This document shows, piece by piece, positions 46,150 through 56,722 of a DNA stretch of 64,000 nucleotides. The position numbers and the translations under genes are program-made. The stretch is from positions 444,153 to 508,152 of the forward strand of contig MNCI01029357.1 of assembly GCA_015680685.1 (NCBI GenBank). Reading direction: 5' to 3'. Position 1 is the first letter of the stretch. Every line of letters begins with the position of its first letter. The notes beneath the pieces are model-generated. The model did not search any database and had not been told where the DNA came from. It saw only the letters and a program-made list of their open reading frames with translations. Origin of the DNA: Gnetum montanum. Its lineage: Eukaryota; Streptophyta; Gnetopsida; Gnetales; Gnetaceae.

Positions 46150-47520
46150 AATTGGACCAGACCCAGGACCCCCATGACTAAGAGCGATCCTTCGATAGCG
46201 ATAGAATGGAAAAATATAAGGAATAAGAAAGATGGAGAAAAAGAAACAATGGACAAATTGATAAAATGGATGTTAGAGATGGAAATGAACAAAATAAATG
46301 TTGATTGCAGCAATGTTTAAGGGAAAGAAGTTAACTGATGCACCAATTAGGAATGCTAGTGGGTCCTCCCCAAAGCAGGATTATGCCCTGAATGCCTTGA
46401 CAATCTCACATTCAAAGAGTCCATAGGCTCTTGAAATGTCATTTGGAAGTAAGAGTTAAATTCTTAACCGTAAGAATTTACCAAAAAGAAAATAATGCAT
46501 CAACCAAAATATAGACTACTGATACAACCGACAATGAGGTGGAAAAATGGAGAAAGAATGATGGAAAGAAGAGAATGGAATGGAGTCCCAAGAACAAGGT
46601 GGTGTACAACCCCTTGTGTATGTATGGTTAATATGACTGAGTAGATCCTATTCCAAATCTAGCCTTAAAAAATCCACTTCTAGTGACTTCGCATTAATAC
46701 ACTTGGCCAATCCATGCACCTGAAGTAACAAGAATGCTTCCATCGAAAGAGTCACCACCATTCTAAGGAAACAAGAAAGGGAAAAGTAGGAAGTGAGAGA
46801 GGGCCTTAGTTAAAGGGAACATGTTTTTTTAGTTCCATAACTAGTGCTTGTAGCCCATATGATTATTTTGTCTAAGGGGTGTGATTTGAATTCTCACTTT
46901 GTTTGTTGTGTTTTTTTTTTCTGCGTGAGAACCACACCATGCAAAGACTTATTATTTTTATTAGCTCAGCTTCCTAATAATAGAGCAATGTCAAAATGGT
47001 AAGAGAAACTCAAGAAGAAACATCCAAGAACTCCAGAGAATGGCTAGCCCAAATGCATCAAATCCCCTTGAAGTCACACCCTTTTCAGTCCTTGAGCCCT
47101 TCCTTAGTTTGAGAAATGCCCAATCACCAATTCATCAATAGTTTCATTATTAAGAGAGAGGTTGTACATTTCCAAGCCAAGAGATACCATAGAAATTTAT
47201 GAATGCATGGGTGATATGGACTCATTGCCTATTATATCAAAAGAACCATACCTTAGTATCAACATTATAGCTCCAAGGTAAAAACCAAATATTAGCAATC
47301 AATAGAATATAGTTCATACCACCATTAGGAGCACTTATTAGGTGACGAACCTAACAAAACAAACAAGCACACAAAAAAATGAAAAATTATGAACGATGTT
47401 GTAAAAGAAAAACAAGAAAAGTTAAAGAAATTTGTAAAACAAAAATGTGTAAAACAAAAACTTAAAAAGGAACTAAGGGCCTCAATTGATTAGCAAAGGT
47501 GACCATCTCCCCCATGATTG
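46150..47520 (-). pseudogene. 3' ORF of element B, same family as in A
   Basis: Broken frames share ordered blocks with 38875-40320: LGISQTKEGLK, CDFKG, AKSLEVDFLRLDLE, AYGLFECE and FGEDPLAFLIGASVNFF. A hydrophobic run (FSPSFLFLIFFHSI reading) lies near 46200. Conservation at protein level between A and B indicates that it was once translated. The role is unknown; env-like by position. Confidence 0.5.
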
Positions 47521-47559
47521 AGTTCGAAGGAGGAGATCCAAAATAATGAGCAAGGTCAT

Positions 47560-48830
47560 CCCTTCGTAGAGGTATTATGTGCACTAGTCGTTCTAAGTTC
47601 ATGGAAGGGTTTGATCTATTGCACATTGAATAGTAATCTATTGTCAGGGCTCTTAGGTTTGTATATGGTCATGTCGCCTAAAGGAAATGTTATATGAATA
47701 ATGTAAAGTCCTTCCCATAGTGTTTAAAATTTTGTGCATTGTGGCACATGTGTGGGGTTCTAGTAGAGAACCTTATCTCCTGGTTGATACTTAACCTTTC
47801 GAATCTTCAAGTCATGGCGTTGCTTGTTATATTCCTTGTGCAACTCATCTGATGATAGGGCAGCTAATCAATTTTTTTCTAGCATGTTTAAGGTTGTCAA
47901 CCTTTATTTTTGTGCTAGATCAATATCGAGGTGGAGGTCACAAGCCATGGATAGTGTACAATGCTCGGTTTTAATTGGAAGTGTTGGAAGCTTTCTGTAC
48001 ACTAACTCATAGGGAGAGTAACCTATAGGGAGTTCCTAGGTGGAGTGGTATGCCCTAAAGCATCTTTTAATTTAGTGCTCCAGTCTTTCCTATACTTGCT
48101 GATTGTCCAAGTTAATATTTTAGTGATCTCCCTATTGGTGACCTTAGCTTCTCCATTAACTTGGGGGTGATAAGGTGTAGTCAATTTATGTTCAACCCCT
48201 AAGTGTTCCATTAACTTCCAAAAATTTACACCTGTGAAGTGTGTTCCATTATCTAAAATAAGTACACATGGCACACCAAACCTATTTACGATATTTTGTT
48301 GCACAAATTGTGTAGCTGTAGATGATGTACAGTCTATAACAACAACTGATTCAACCCATTTAGGTAGATAGTCTATGACAACTATGATGTAAGATTTTCC
48401 ATTAGACATTGGTGTAATGGGTGCCAGAAAGTCTATTCCCCAAATGTTAAAGGGTTCTAAAGGTTAAATCCATTGTTGTAAATCCTCCATTCTAGCAGTC
48501 ATTCCCCCATCACATTGGCAGTGCTGACAAGATTGGACAAATTGATGGGCATCCCAAAATAATGTTGGCTAGCAATATCTTGCAAGTAGGATCTTAATAG
48601 TCATTCATCTTCCCGCATAGTTATCCCCATGAGGGCCCTCATGAGCATCTTGGAGAACTCTTAGTTGGTCTTCCTCAAGCATGCACCATTGAACCAAGCC
48701 ATTAGGACATACTTTGTAAAGTTGTCCCTTGATCTCCATGAAGTACTTGGCTCTAGGAAGAAATTGTTGTTTCTTCCTAAAGTTCAACTCTTATGGTGTT
48801 TGTTGAGTAAGGAAATAGGTGAGAATGCTA
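47560..48830 (-). pseudogene. Integrase of element B
   Basis: Zinc-binding domain: LQDAHEGPHGDNYAGR (His pair) and SCQHCQC (Cys pair) at about 48500-48640. Catalytic core 48023-48409: NGKSYIIVVIDYLPKWVE (first Asp), LILDNGTHFTG (second Asp) and YHPQVNGEAKVTNREI. The usual catalytic Glu (GQVE) is Lys in this copy. KDWSTKLKDAL follows. The C-terminal domain runs down to about 47560 with PGDKVLY-like and WEGLYIIHITFPLGDM segments. It would insert the cDNA in the nucleus; the Glu-to-Lys change and the stops make it inactive. Confidence 0.8.
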
Positions 48831-48949
48831 CTATACTAGTTTGTTTTTGTGGGTTGGTTATTCACTACATAGGCAAAGAGGTCTTCATCGGGAAAATGAT
48901 CAAACATTACATATTCATCCTCTTTACTATCCTAGCGCAACCGAGATAA

Positions 48950-50215
48950 ATGATCTACAACTATGTTCTCAATGCCTTTTCGATCGAACATCATTAGATT
49001 GAACTCTTGTAGGATTACTAGCCATCATATAATATGAGGGCTAACTATTGGCTTGTTCATGAGGAACCGGATTGCACTATGATCCATATGGATGAACACT
49101 TTGTAATCTAACACATAGTGCCTAAACTTATCTAGTGCGAATACTATAGCCATTAATTCACTTTCTGTAGTTGTGTAGTTAAGTTGTGCACCGACAATAC
49201 TGCTACTTGCATAGTGGATGTAGTAAGGACATTTTTGGTCATCTAATTATATAAGTATGGCTCCTAAGGCATCATTGGACGCATCAATCATTATGTGGAA
49301 TGGTTTGGATTAGTTAGGAGCTTGTAGAATAGGAGTTTCTACAAGCTTTTGTTTCAAAGTTTGGAATGCTCGTTCACATTCTTTGATCCATTCGAATAGT
49401 GCATCCTTCTTTGTCAGCTCTACCAACAGTTTGGAAATCTTAGAGAAGTTCTCAATGAATCTCCTATAATAGCCAATGTTTCCAAGGAATGACCAAATGT
49501 ATTTGATAGTTTTTAGTTGATGGATGATTCCTTGGATGACCCTAACTTTATCTGGGTCTACCTCTATTTCTAAATGTAAAACCTTATGCCCAAGTACTAT
49601 GCCTTCTTGGACCATTTAATGGTGTTTCTACCAATTGAGCCTTAAGTTGATTTCTACACATCTTTTCAGCACTTACTCTAATCAGTCCAAGGCTTGATCA
49701 AAACTTGTTCGATAAGTGGAGAAGTCATCCATAAAGACTTCCACTTCGTTTCCTATCTGCTGTTGGAATATTCTTAGCACTATTGGAACATGGCAGGGGC
49801 ATTGCACAAACCAAACAACATTTGTTTATATGCAAACGTTCCCCAAGTGCTAGTGAATGTTGTCTTGGCTTGATCTTTTGGGGCTATTCGTATTTGGTTG
49901 TATCCACTATAGCCATCTAGAAAACTATAATAGCGATGCCCTGCTATGGTGTCTAAGACTTGGTCAATGAATGACAATGAAAAGTAATCCTTAAATGTTT
50001 CCATGTTTAGCAACCTAAAATCTATGCACACACTCCATTTGCCTCCCTTTTTTGGTATGATCACTAGAGGGCTAACCCATTCACTATCAGCAATGGAATA
50101 TATGAACCTAGCCTTAAGAAGCTATTCTATTTCTTCTTTTACTACTTGCTTCAATTTTGCATTCAACCGCCTCTACAGTTGTTTTCAAGGTTTCATGAAG
50201 GGGTCAGTGTAAATC
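48950..50215 (-). pseudogene. Reverse transcriptase and RNase H of element B
   Basis: RT begins before IIPKKGGKWSVCIDFRLLN (50064) and continues SFIDQVLDTIAGH, FLDGYSGYNQI, IAPKDQAKTTFT and MLFGLCNAPAMFQ. The catalytic FMDD box is intact at about 49720-49735, in another frame. The connection domain (49310-49615) has GHKVLHLEIEVDPDKV, FLGNIGYYRRFIENFS and AFQTLKQKLVETPIL. RNase H follows with FIHMDHSAIRFLMNKP near 49075-49130. FLDGYSGYNQI with FGLCNAPA favours Athila over Tat. Several stops and frameshifts. Confidence 0.85.
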
Positions 50216-50262
50216 CTATGTTGGCATATCCTAGGATCTATTCCACTTAATTCAGGGTATGA

Positions 50263-51162
50263 TCAAGCAAAGACTTTTGACCACTTGTTTATCACTTTTA
50301 GTAGTCTTTCTTCTTGTTTGAAAGAAATTCTTGTGTTGATGATGATCAATTTTCCATTTTCGAGGGTCATATATTCTAAATTGGTGGGCAATGGTTTCAA
50401 ATCTAGGGGCTCTTGTTTAAAATTTTTAGGAATTTCCAACTTCCCCCTATTGATGTTTTCAAGGTTAGGGCTTGGATGTTGGTAGCGGACTTTCTCTAGT
50501 GTATCTATGTTTTCAATGTAAGCACTAGTTATTCCCTTAGTTAGTTCCATGCACGTTAGTGAGTTGCTCTCTTGATTAGTTATCAGCCACTGGGTGTCTT
50601 TTTGTCGTGTGGCTGCTACATATAGGCACTTTTGTATATTGATGTCTTGTGCACACCAGTTGCATGCAGGTAATGCTAAACTTTGCACAACCCATGATTT
50701 CTACATGTAATTGCACCTTGTATCATTGTATGCGATGCATGGAACCTTCTTCTTCTTGATCTTTTCAAAAGTTTTCTTCTTGGATATTTTCAAGGAAAGA
50801 TCATGGATTCCTAGGCATGCATCTATAGTACTTAGTCATGCCCTTCCCATTATTATTGGAAAGTCCCCTTTATCATTGTTTACTTGTATCACTAGGAAAT
50901 CAGCTGGGTATGATGACCTACACATGGTGGTAACAATGTCCTCCACCAGTCCTAGGGTAATAGTGATGGATTGGTAAGCCAACTCTAGGTGAATATTGCT
51001 CTCCCTCAATGGAGGTAGGTTCCAGGCTTTGTACATCTCTTGCAATATTAAGTTGACTCCGAAACCTGAGTCCAAAAGAGCTTTACATGGTTCATTCCCA
51101 ATGACATGGAGATAGATTATGGGGCTTTTGAGGTTAGATAATTTCCTAGGAAGGTGGCCCAC
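50263..51162 (-). pseudogene. Protease and linker of element B
   Basis: LLDSGFGVNLI carries the catalytic Asp (51070-51072), then GLVEDIVTTMCRSSYPADFL and DFPIIMGRA. The linker 50263-50688 has CLYVAATRQKDTQWLIT and ends with KQEERLLKVINKWSKVFA, the run into RT. It parallels 40369-41075 in element A almost block for block. Confidence 0.8.
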
Positions 51163-51168
51163 CGTAAT

Positions 51169-53731
51169 CTAGTCAGTAATGACATGTGTTAACATAAGCA
51201 TATGCGTTGAGCTTGGTTTTTGGTTTGAAGGGAGCTCTGAAGCCTTATTTGATAGAGAGATGTTCAGAGGTTCAATCACTTGTGGTTGTGAGGGCTTGAT
51301 TGGACTATTGGTTTTGAAGAAAGGCCTTCTCTTCATATGGCTATCAGAACCAACAACGAGTTGAGTATTTATAGCCCGTGTGGCATTTTGTTGCTGTAGT
51401 TGAGTAGGGAGTTCCCCTTGCATTGCTGGAGTAGGTGGTAATGGAGCTATCGGTGTGAGAGTTGCAGATGGATTTGGAAGATGGTATGTCTGTGGGTTAT
51501 CTCCCCTAGGGGAAGGAGTCCTAAAATACTCCCGAGCTTGGTAGTGATGTTGTGGTATAACGTGACCAATAGAGTCACGTGGAGAGATTGGATGCTGCAC
51601 GTAATAGCAATATGGATCTGGTTGCCGGTAGGGGTATTGTTGTCTTGGTGGTGGAATCCCCCATGACTGTGGGTATTACCATTACTAGTTTTGCTCAATG
51701 GGTTGTGGTGGAGTTCCACTTGGATAATATGTTGAAGTTTGGTGAAACTACCTTGGGTTATCTTGGAGATAAGGTAATCGTCGGGGTGCTTTTTGTTTAT
51801 TAAGTCGTGGGTTGAGTGCATACACCCTAGACTCTTGTAGATGTAAGATTACTGGGCAACATCCCTTAGGATGGTCATATTGGCATATCTCACATCCACT
51901 GTCATTATCTGTGTCTGAATCCACAACCTCTTCCGTGATTGTCATTTTACCCTTACCCTTGTTACATGCATTGTCTACTTCTCTCTTTTTCTTTTTGTAA
52001 CAGTAACTACCTCGCTCCCTAGACTCCTCTACAATTTTAAGAGCAGTTTCAAATCTACTATCCAGGGAGTCCCACATTTGATCTACCTGTGTTGACACTT
52101 CTGTTGTTAATTTTTGGAGCAGCAAGGTTTTCCTATTCACCATCTCTTAAAGTGGTGTCTCTTCTTCCTCCTCATAGAATCTCACTCCCTTTTTCGGAGG
52201 GGAGGATCTCTTTTGTACTCTTCCATACTTTCTCTTTTTTGTAGCTCACCTTCCTCTTTGGATACTTTCTCTAGCAATCTATGGACTTGATGAGACCAAA
52301 GCTTTGATAATCTCCCCTGGGCATACATTCCAAGGGTTTTCCTTATTTCATGCCTAATTCTATCTACCGATGGTGTAGTTGATCCCGCTATGAATAACCA
52401 TAGCCAGGGCAATGATGTAACAATGTGTAATAGCAGCCCATAGCCGCATCCAAGGGTTCATGATTTCCCTACTTCCATCCTTGTATTTTCTTTCACAGGT
52501 TAGACACTCGGGAGTACATTTGGTACTTATCATTAAACGATTCTAACATTGTACTCCACCTCCAAATGGATTCTGGTTCTAAGGACTAGTACTAGCTTTC
52601 AGCTTCTTTCACTAGTGTCCTTGGGAACAATTTCAATTTTTGCCATTCGTTTTCTATGTTTTACAAGGAACATGCATCATAAAATGCTTGTAAATGATTT
52701 TGAGGATCATAATTGTATCCCCCCTCAAACTGTATGATGTTATTCATGTCTAACCTCTTGATCCTACTATCTTTTTGGTGGCTTGTGGGGGTTCTCATAG
52801 CTTTCGTTATATCTAGCATGCTTCTAGTTATGAGTATGGGTTCTTCATGTTCATCTCGTTCATAGTGTCTATGGTGTCTACACTGTTCCCTACTCTCCCT
52901 TCTTCTATGCCTTGATTCCTTGGAGTGCCCTCATCCTCGTTCTCGACTGTCTTGTTGATGTTTTTCACTTTGTTTTCTTTTATCCTCGTGGTTTGGTTCC
53001 TTATGACTACATCCAGACATTGAAGGAGAGGTAGAATGTGATGATGAAGGTGAAGAAGAAGGAGAACCATCACCATGATGGTGTTTTCTACCTTCTCTTC
53101 ACTGGTCTTAGCCTCAATCGTGATTACGATCAGAACGTCGGCCCTTATCATGTGTTTGTGTTCCCTCATTGAACACTTCATGTTCATGGGTATTAGAACT
53201 AGGGTTGTGAACCATGGAGTGGAGGTTCTGATACACCACCTCCTGACCATCATTAGGAGGGAGGACATCATTTAGTGGGGAACTTGTTAAAGTAGGTTCA
53301 CCACCCCCAATTTCACTTAAGATGTACGGAGCATTATGGGGCCATTTACCCTTCAAGGATGTGTGGTAGCTCTCTTGTCACAAATCCCTTTGATGTTGCA
53401 CTTCTGTGGGATGATAATCCCTTGTGTCATGATCGCACGCAACGTACTCTACATATAAAAGTGGCATGCCTATTCGTGTGAGAGCACGAAGGAGCATGTT
53501 GGGGACTGATCGGTTTGGAGGCAACACTATGTTACCCTCCAAGTCTCTCCAACACAGCTGCTCATCTTGATGGAGAATAAAGGTAAAATTAGGTATATAT
53601 TCATTGTGATGAGTATATACCACACGAGACTATTGAGGAACTGGTGGATCTGGGTTACGTGTATTATGCCATCGACTATCTGTTCTGTTAGTCCTACACA
53701 GTGAAATGCTATTATGTGGAGAAGAAGACAT
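51169..53731 (-). pseudogene. Gag of element B
   Basis: The start is ATG 53731 (MSSSPHNSISL), 127 bp from the primer site. It contains NEYIPNFTFILHQDEQ, NIVLPPNRSVPNMLLRAL, the HHHGDGSPSSSPSSSHS linker, and the gag core with IRHEIRKTLGMYAQGRLSKL and VHRLLEKVSKEEGELQKRES (52182-52412). A basic segment follows, then a Cys-His knuckle CEICQYDHPKGCC (51856-51894). The Pro-rich tail is 51169-51600. Stops lie mostly at Gln codons. Confidence 0.82.
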
Positions 53732-53857
53732 TTTGTCTTATTCGGTGTGAAATTTTACCATTGTCTTATCTTTCCTTGATTAACCCTAAGGGTTCGTTCT
53801 AGTGTTCCAATGATATGGATGATTTCCTATGTTCTATGTAGCTCATAAACAACTAAG

Positions 53858-53875
53858 TCCTCGGCAACGATGCCA
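53858..53875 (-). other. Primer binding site of element B, tRNA-Asp type
   Basis: The minus strand reads TGGCATCGTTGCCGAGGA, with three transitions relative to the tRNA-Asp complement. Confidence 0.9.
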
Positions 53876-53876
53876 A

Positions 53877-54689
53877 TGATGACTGGAGAGGCACCCCTAC
53901 ACTCAACCATATGAATACAAGCATTCCATGCATGATCTGGTCAAACTCCAAGGACTAAGTGCTTACGCACCCTAATGGAACACTCAGGGTTAATCAATCG
54001 TTGTCTTCCCAAACTTACTTGTATTGTCATGGTTATATGGTTAAGTAAGTTTTAAGTATATGATTTATATACTTTTTATCTTTTTAATGTCTTATTCTAA
54101 TAGAAAAAGGTAAAGAGAACTAAGTGACTAACTTACATTAACTATTCACTAACTAAGTTCCAATTATTTCTAACACTAGTATCCATTCCCACTTGCTGCA
54201 CACATCCCGATCCAGTGCAACGTTGCTAGGATTACCAAACGCTAATCGTTATTGAGTTACCAAGTGCTACACACATACTCAAAGCAGTCATACTAAGTGT
54301 ACTTAACTAGGAGAGTCAAAGGTTGAGAGAGAGATTAATTAACTAGAAAAGCATTTAAACATTCAACAATAATTAATTACTATTTACCTTAATCTATATG
54401 CTGCAAGGTTTATCATAAAGTTCATCTTTATTGCTGTACACTAATGTATGCTTAGGTACAATTTGCTTGAATAAAGATCTATTTACTTAAGACTCCTACT
54501 ATGGGCACACAGAAATTATTCTAACTCTGGAATGGTAAAACTACAAGAGTTTGGCTAAGGGTCTAAGTCTAACTATCCGAAACAAAGGACGTCACCTCTT
54601 ATTTATAGAAAATGAGGTAGGATGTGATATTACATACGCGATATCGCGTGGTGGATGTGATATCACATACGTGATATCGAGGCTCATCA
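53877..54689 (-). repeat. 5' LTR of element B
   Basis: 813 bp, pairing with 44829-45597. It keeps four GATAT(C/T) words at the U3 edge (54625-54680), more than the 3' LTR. The outer end is TGATGAGCC on the minus strand. Confidence 0.92.
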
Positions 54690-56150
54690 CTTGGTATGCT
54701 TGCTTATGGTCATTCCATCTACCAATTCTATCTTAATAATTTTCTTGGAAGATAAACTTAATTTCAATAAATTAATTAACTTTGGAGAAATAAATTTATC
54801 ATTGGCACTAGTATCAATCAAAAATATAATTTTTTTAGGGTTAATTGAACGTTCAAAAATCAATAAAGAAAATTGAAATATACATAAACTTGATTTAGTT
54901 GATGTAGATATCTTTTTCATGACTGTGGTGGTGGTTGGAAATTTTCCTTTATTCATGTTTAGGTTGGGTTTTTTATTCTTGATTTGGTTGGTCCTTTGTA
55001 TTTTTGCTCGAAATTTTCTATAGTCTTGTTTGAAATGATCTTTTCCACAAATGAAACATCTTGATCCTAATTGAGCTCTTTTGGTTGGTGTTTCCTCTGC
55101 CATTGCTTTTGGAAAGGTAGTTTGTCGAAGAGTTACTTGTCAATGGATAGCTTGTATCTAATTTGATTTCTCATAACCCTTAGTAATTCTATATTCTTCA
55201 TCAATGGTTTAAGGATTATGGGCTTGTATTTGGGGACACAATTGAGCATGTAGTTCACCAATGAATTTTAAAGCTAATTCTCCCTCATCCTAGTAGCTTA
55301 CATATCAAGAAAGATCATAGAATTCCTTGTAGTAATCATCTATGGATCACCTTCCCAATCTTAAGGAACCAAATCTCATTTTGTGCTCCTTGAGGAAAGA
55401 ATCAAGTACAAATTTCTATTCAAAATCTCAACAAAAATTAAGCCAATTTGTAATCAAACCTTAAGATCTTAATCCATTCCACGACGTTGCTGCAATCCTC
55501 TTAAATATAAGAAGATAACTTCTAAATGTTCTTGGCTTGAAAAATTCAACATATTGAAGTAGGTTTTCATTGTATCAAGCCAATCCTTTGCCTTGGTACT
55601 AGATCCAAGAGCTTCATCATAATGATCTAATTTTACTCTATGGCCTAAAGGAAGGATTTCAATATCCTATTTACTAGAAAGAGGGGGTTGCTTTTGGTGT
55701 GGATCCCCAAGGGGAAGTTGATCTTAATCTTGATGTTGTTTCCTAGGTAGACCATAGGTAGGATTTGAAGGTTGAATGAGATGGTCTATTAATTGCTTGA
55801 TGGAGTCTGCAAAGGAATCCATCTTTCCTTACACATCTGATCATTTATCCTCTAAACTTTAGGATAATTTCCTTATTTCCTTAGACATATTTTGCATTCT
55901 ATCCTGAACCCCTAGTTTGAGTGATGAAGTTCTTCTTAAACACCCCTGATCACATTAATTTGATCTTCAAGGATATTCTTCCAGTCATAGACTTAGGCCT
56001 CCATTTCTCTCCAATTTATTCTTCAAGTTCTGGACATTCATAAGCTGAAGAAATCAAGTATCTTCATAATCCTTGGCTTCTTTAGCCCTTTTTATGGGAT
56101 TCAAAATCATTAGTCAATTGAAGAAGAAGTTGAAACTATCATGGATTTCT
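54690..56150 (-). pseudogene. Element C: chromovirus gag and protease N-terminus
   Basis: Reading leftward: a coiled-coil N-terminus (SKEIRKLS.SLEDK, then KMDSFADSIKQLIDHLI at about 55800-55890), the gag core KAKDWLDTMKTYFNMLNFSS (about 55545-55605), a Cys-His knuckle CFICGKDHFKQDYRKF near 55010-55055 whose last Cys is Tyr, a basic linker, and the protease start FLIDTSANDKFIS (active-site Asp intact, 54800-54850) to the B target site. The frame resumes at 44828. It belongs with the RT start at 37085-37310 and possibly the integrase at 33041-34056. Confidence 0.8.
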
Positions 56151-56169
56151 TATCAAGTACCAAATCCTA

Positions 56170-56560
56170 ATTGTTTTTAAGACCTTAAACAATGGATTAA
56201 AATGCTAATTTTCTATAATCCAAAAGCTAAATCTAATAGTTCCATTGAGTCCAGAAGGTTCAAATCTATTGGAATCAATTTAGCTTAGTTGAAAATAGTT
56301 GCCAAATTCAAAAGTTATAGCCATTTTAAATTTACAAAACTTGCACATTTTACAAAATTTCCTAAGAGGTCGCCCATCCTAGTTCTACTCCAAAATGAGT
56401 ATGCTTAATGATGAAGCTTTTATCCCCCTTGTTATCAAGGTGACAATTCCAATTTTAAAAATAATTCTACACATTTTCAATTTAAATTAACAATTTTGGA
56501 TGATTTTTTTTTCTAAAAGTTTTTCATCAATTGATGAGAATTTTGAAATTCCCATCGGTT
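56170..56560 (-). repeat. 5S rRNA-bearing LTR-like segment upstream of element C gag
   Basis: On the minus strand 56356-56412 reads TTAAGCATACTCATTTTGGA, then AGTAGAACTAGGATGGGCGA and CCTCTTAGGAAA, matching the internal promoter half of plant 5S rRNA (AAGCGTGCTTGGGC, AGTACTAGGATGGGTGACC, TGGGAAGTC). About 390 bp around it are also related to 59680-60110, including CATCAATTGATGAAAA upstream and AACCTTCTGGACTCAATGGA downstream. It ends near 56170, about 50-300 bp before element C gag, with a weak TTTGGTACTTGATAAG at the primer-site position. That makes it the likely 5' LTR of C. Exact LTR ends are not certain. Confidence 0.6.
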
Positions 56561-56589
56561 GTTAGGAAATTTGATTTTACTATCTATTA

Positions 56590-56722
56590 ATAGAACATGA
56601 CATGTTCTAGGGTCCACATGATCCTCTTCTAGGCTAGTGTGGCCTATTGTGAGGTCCACGTGGCCCATCTTAAGGTTCACATAGCCCTCGTTAGGGCTAG
56701 TGCAACCCTTGACTAGGCCTTC
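56590..56722. repeat. Degenerate minisatellite, unit about 27 bp
   Basis: About five units built on GGTCCACATGGCC...CTAGTGTG, alternating with AGGGCTAGTG. The minus-strand open frame over it gives a repeated GHVDL..GH pattern, which is a consequence of the repeat. Confidence 0.6.

Larger units (their letters stand above)
44829..54689 (-). mobile_element. Athila-like element B, structurally complete
   Basis: A 9.86-kb minus-strand element: 5' LTR 53877-54689, tRNA-Asp primer site, gag, protease, RT, RNase H, integrase, a 3' ORF, polypurine tract and 3' LTR 44829-45597. It is flanked by perfect CTTGG target duplications (44824-44828 and 54690-54694). The RT signature FLDGYSGYNQI and the gene order fit the Athila group. 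All genes carry stops or frameshifts, so it is inactive, but it is the only copy here with a full enzyme set. Confidence 0.93.
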
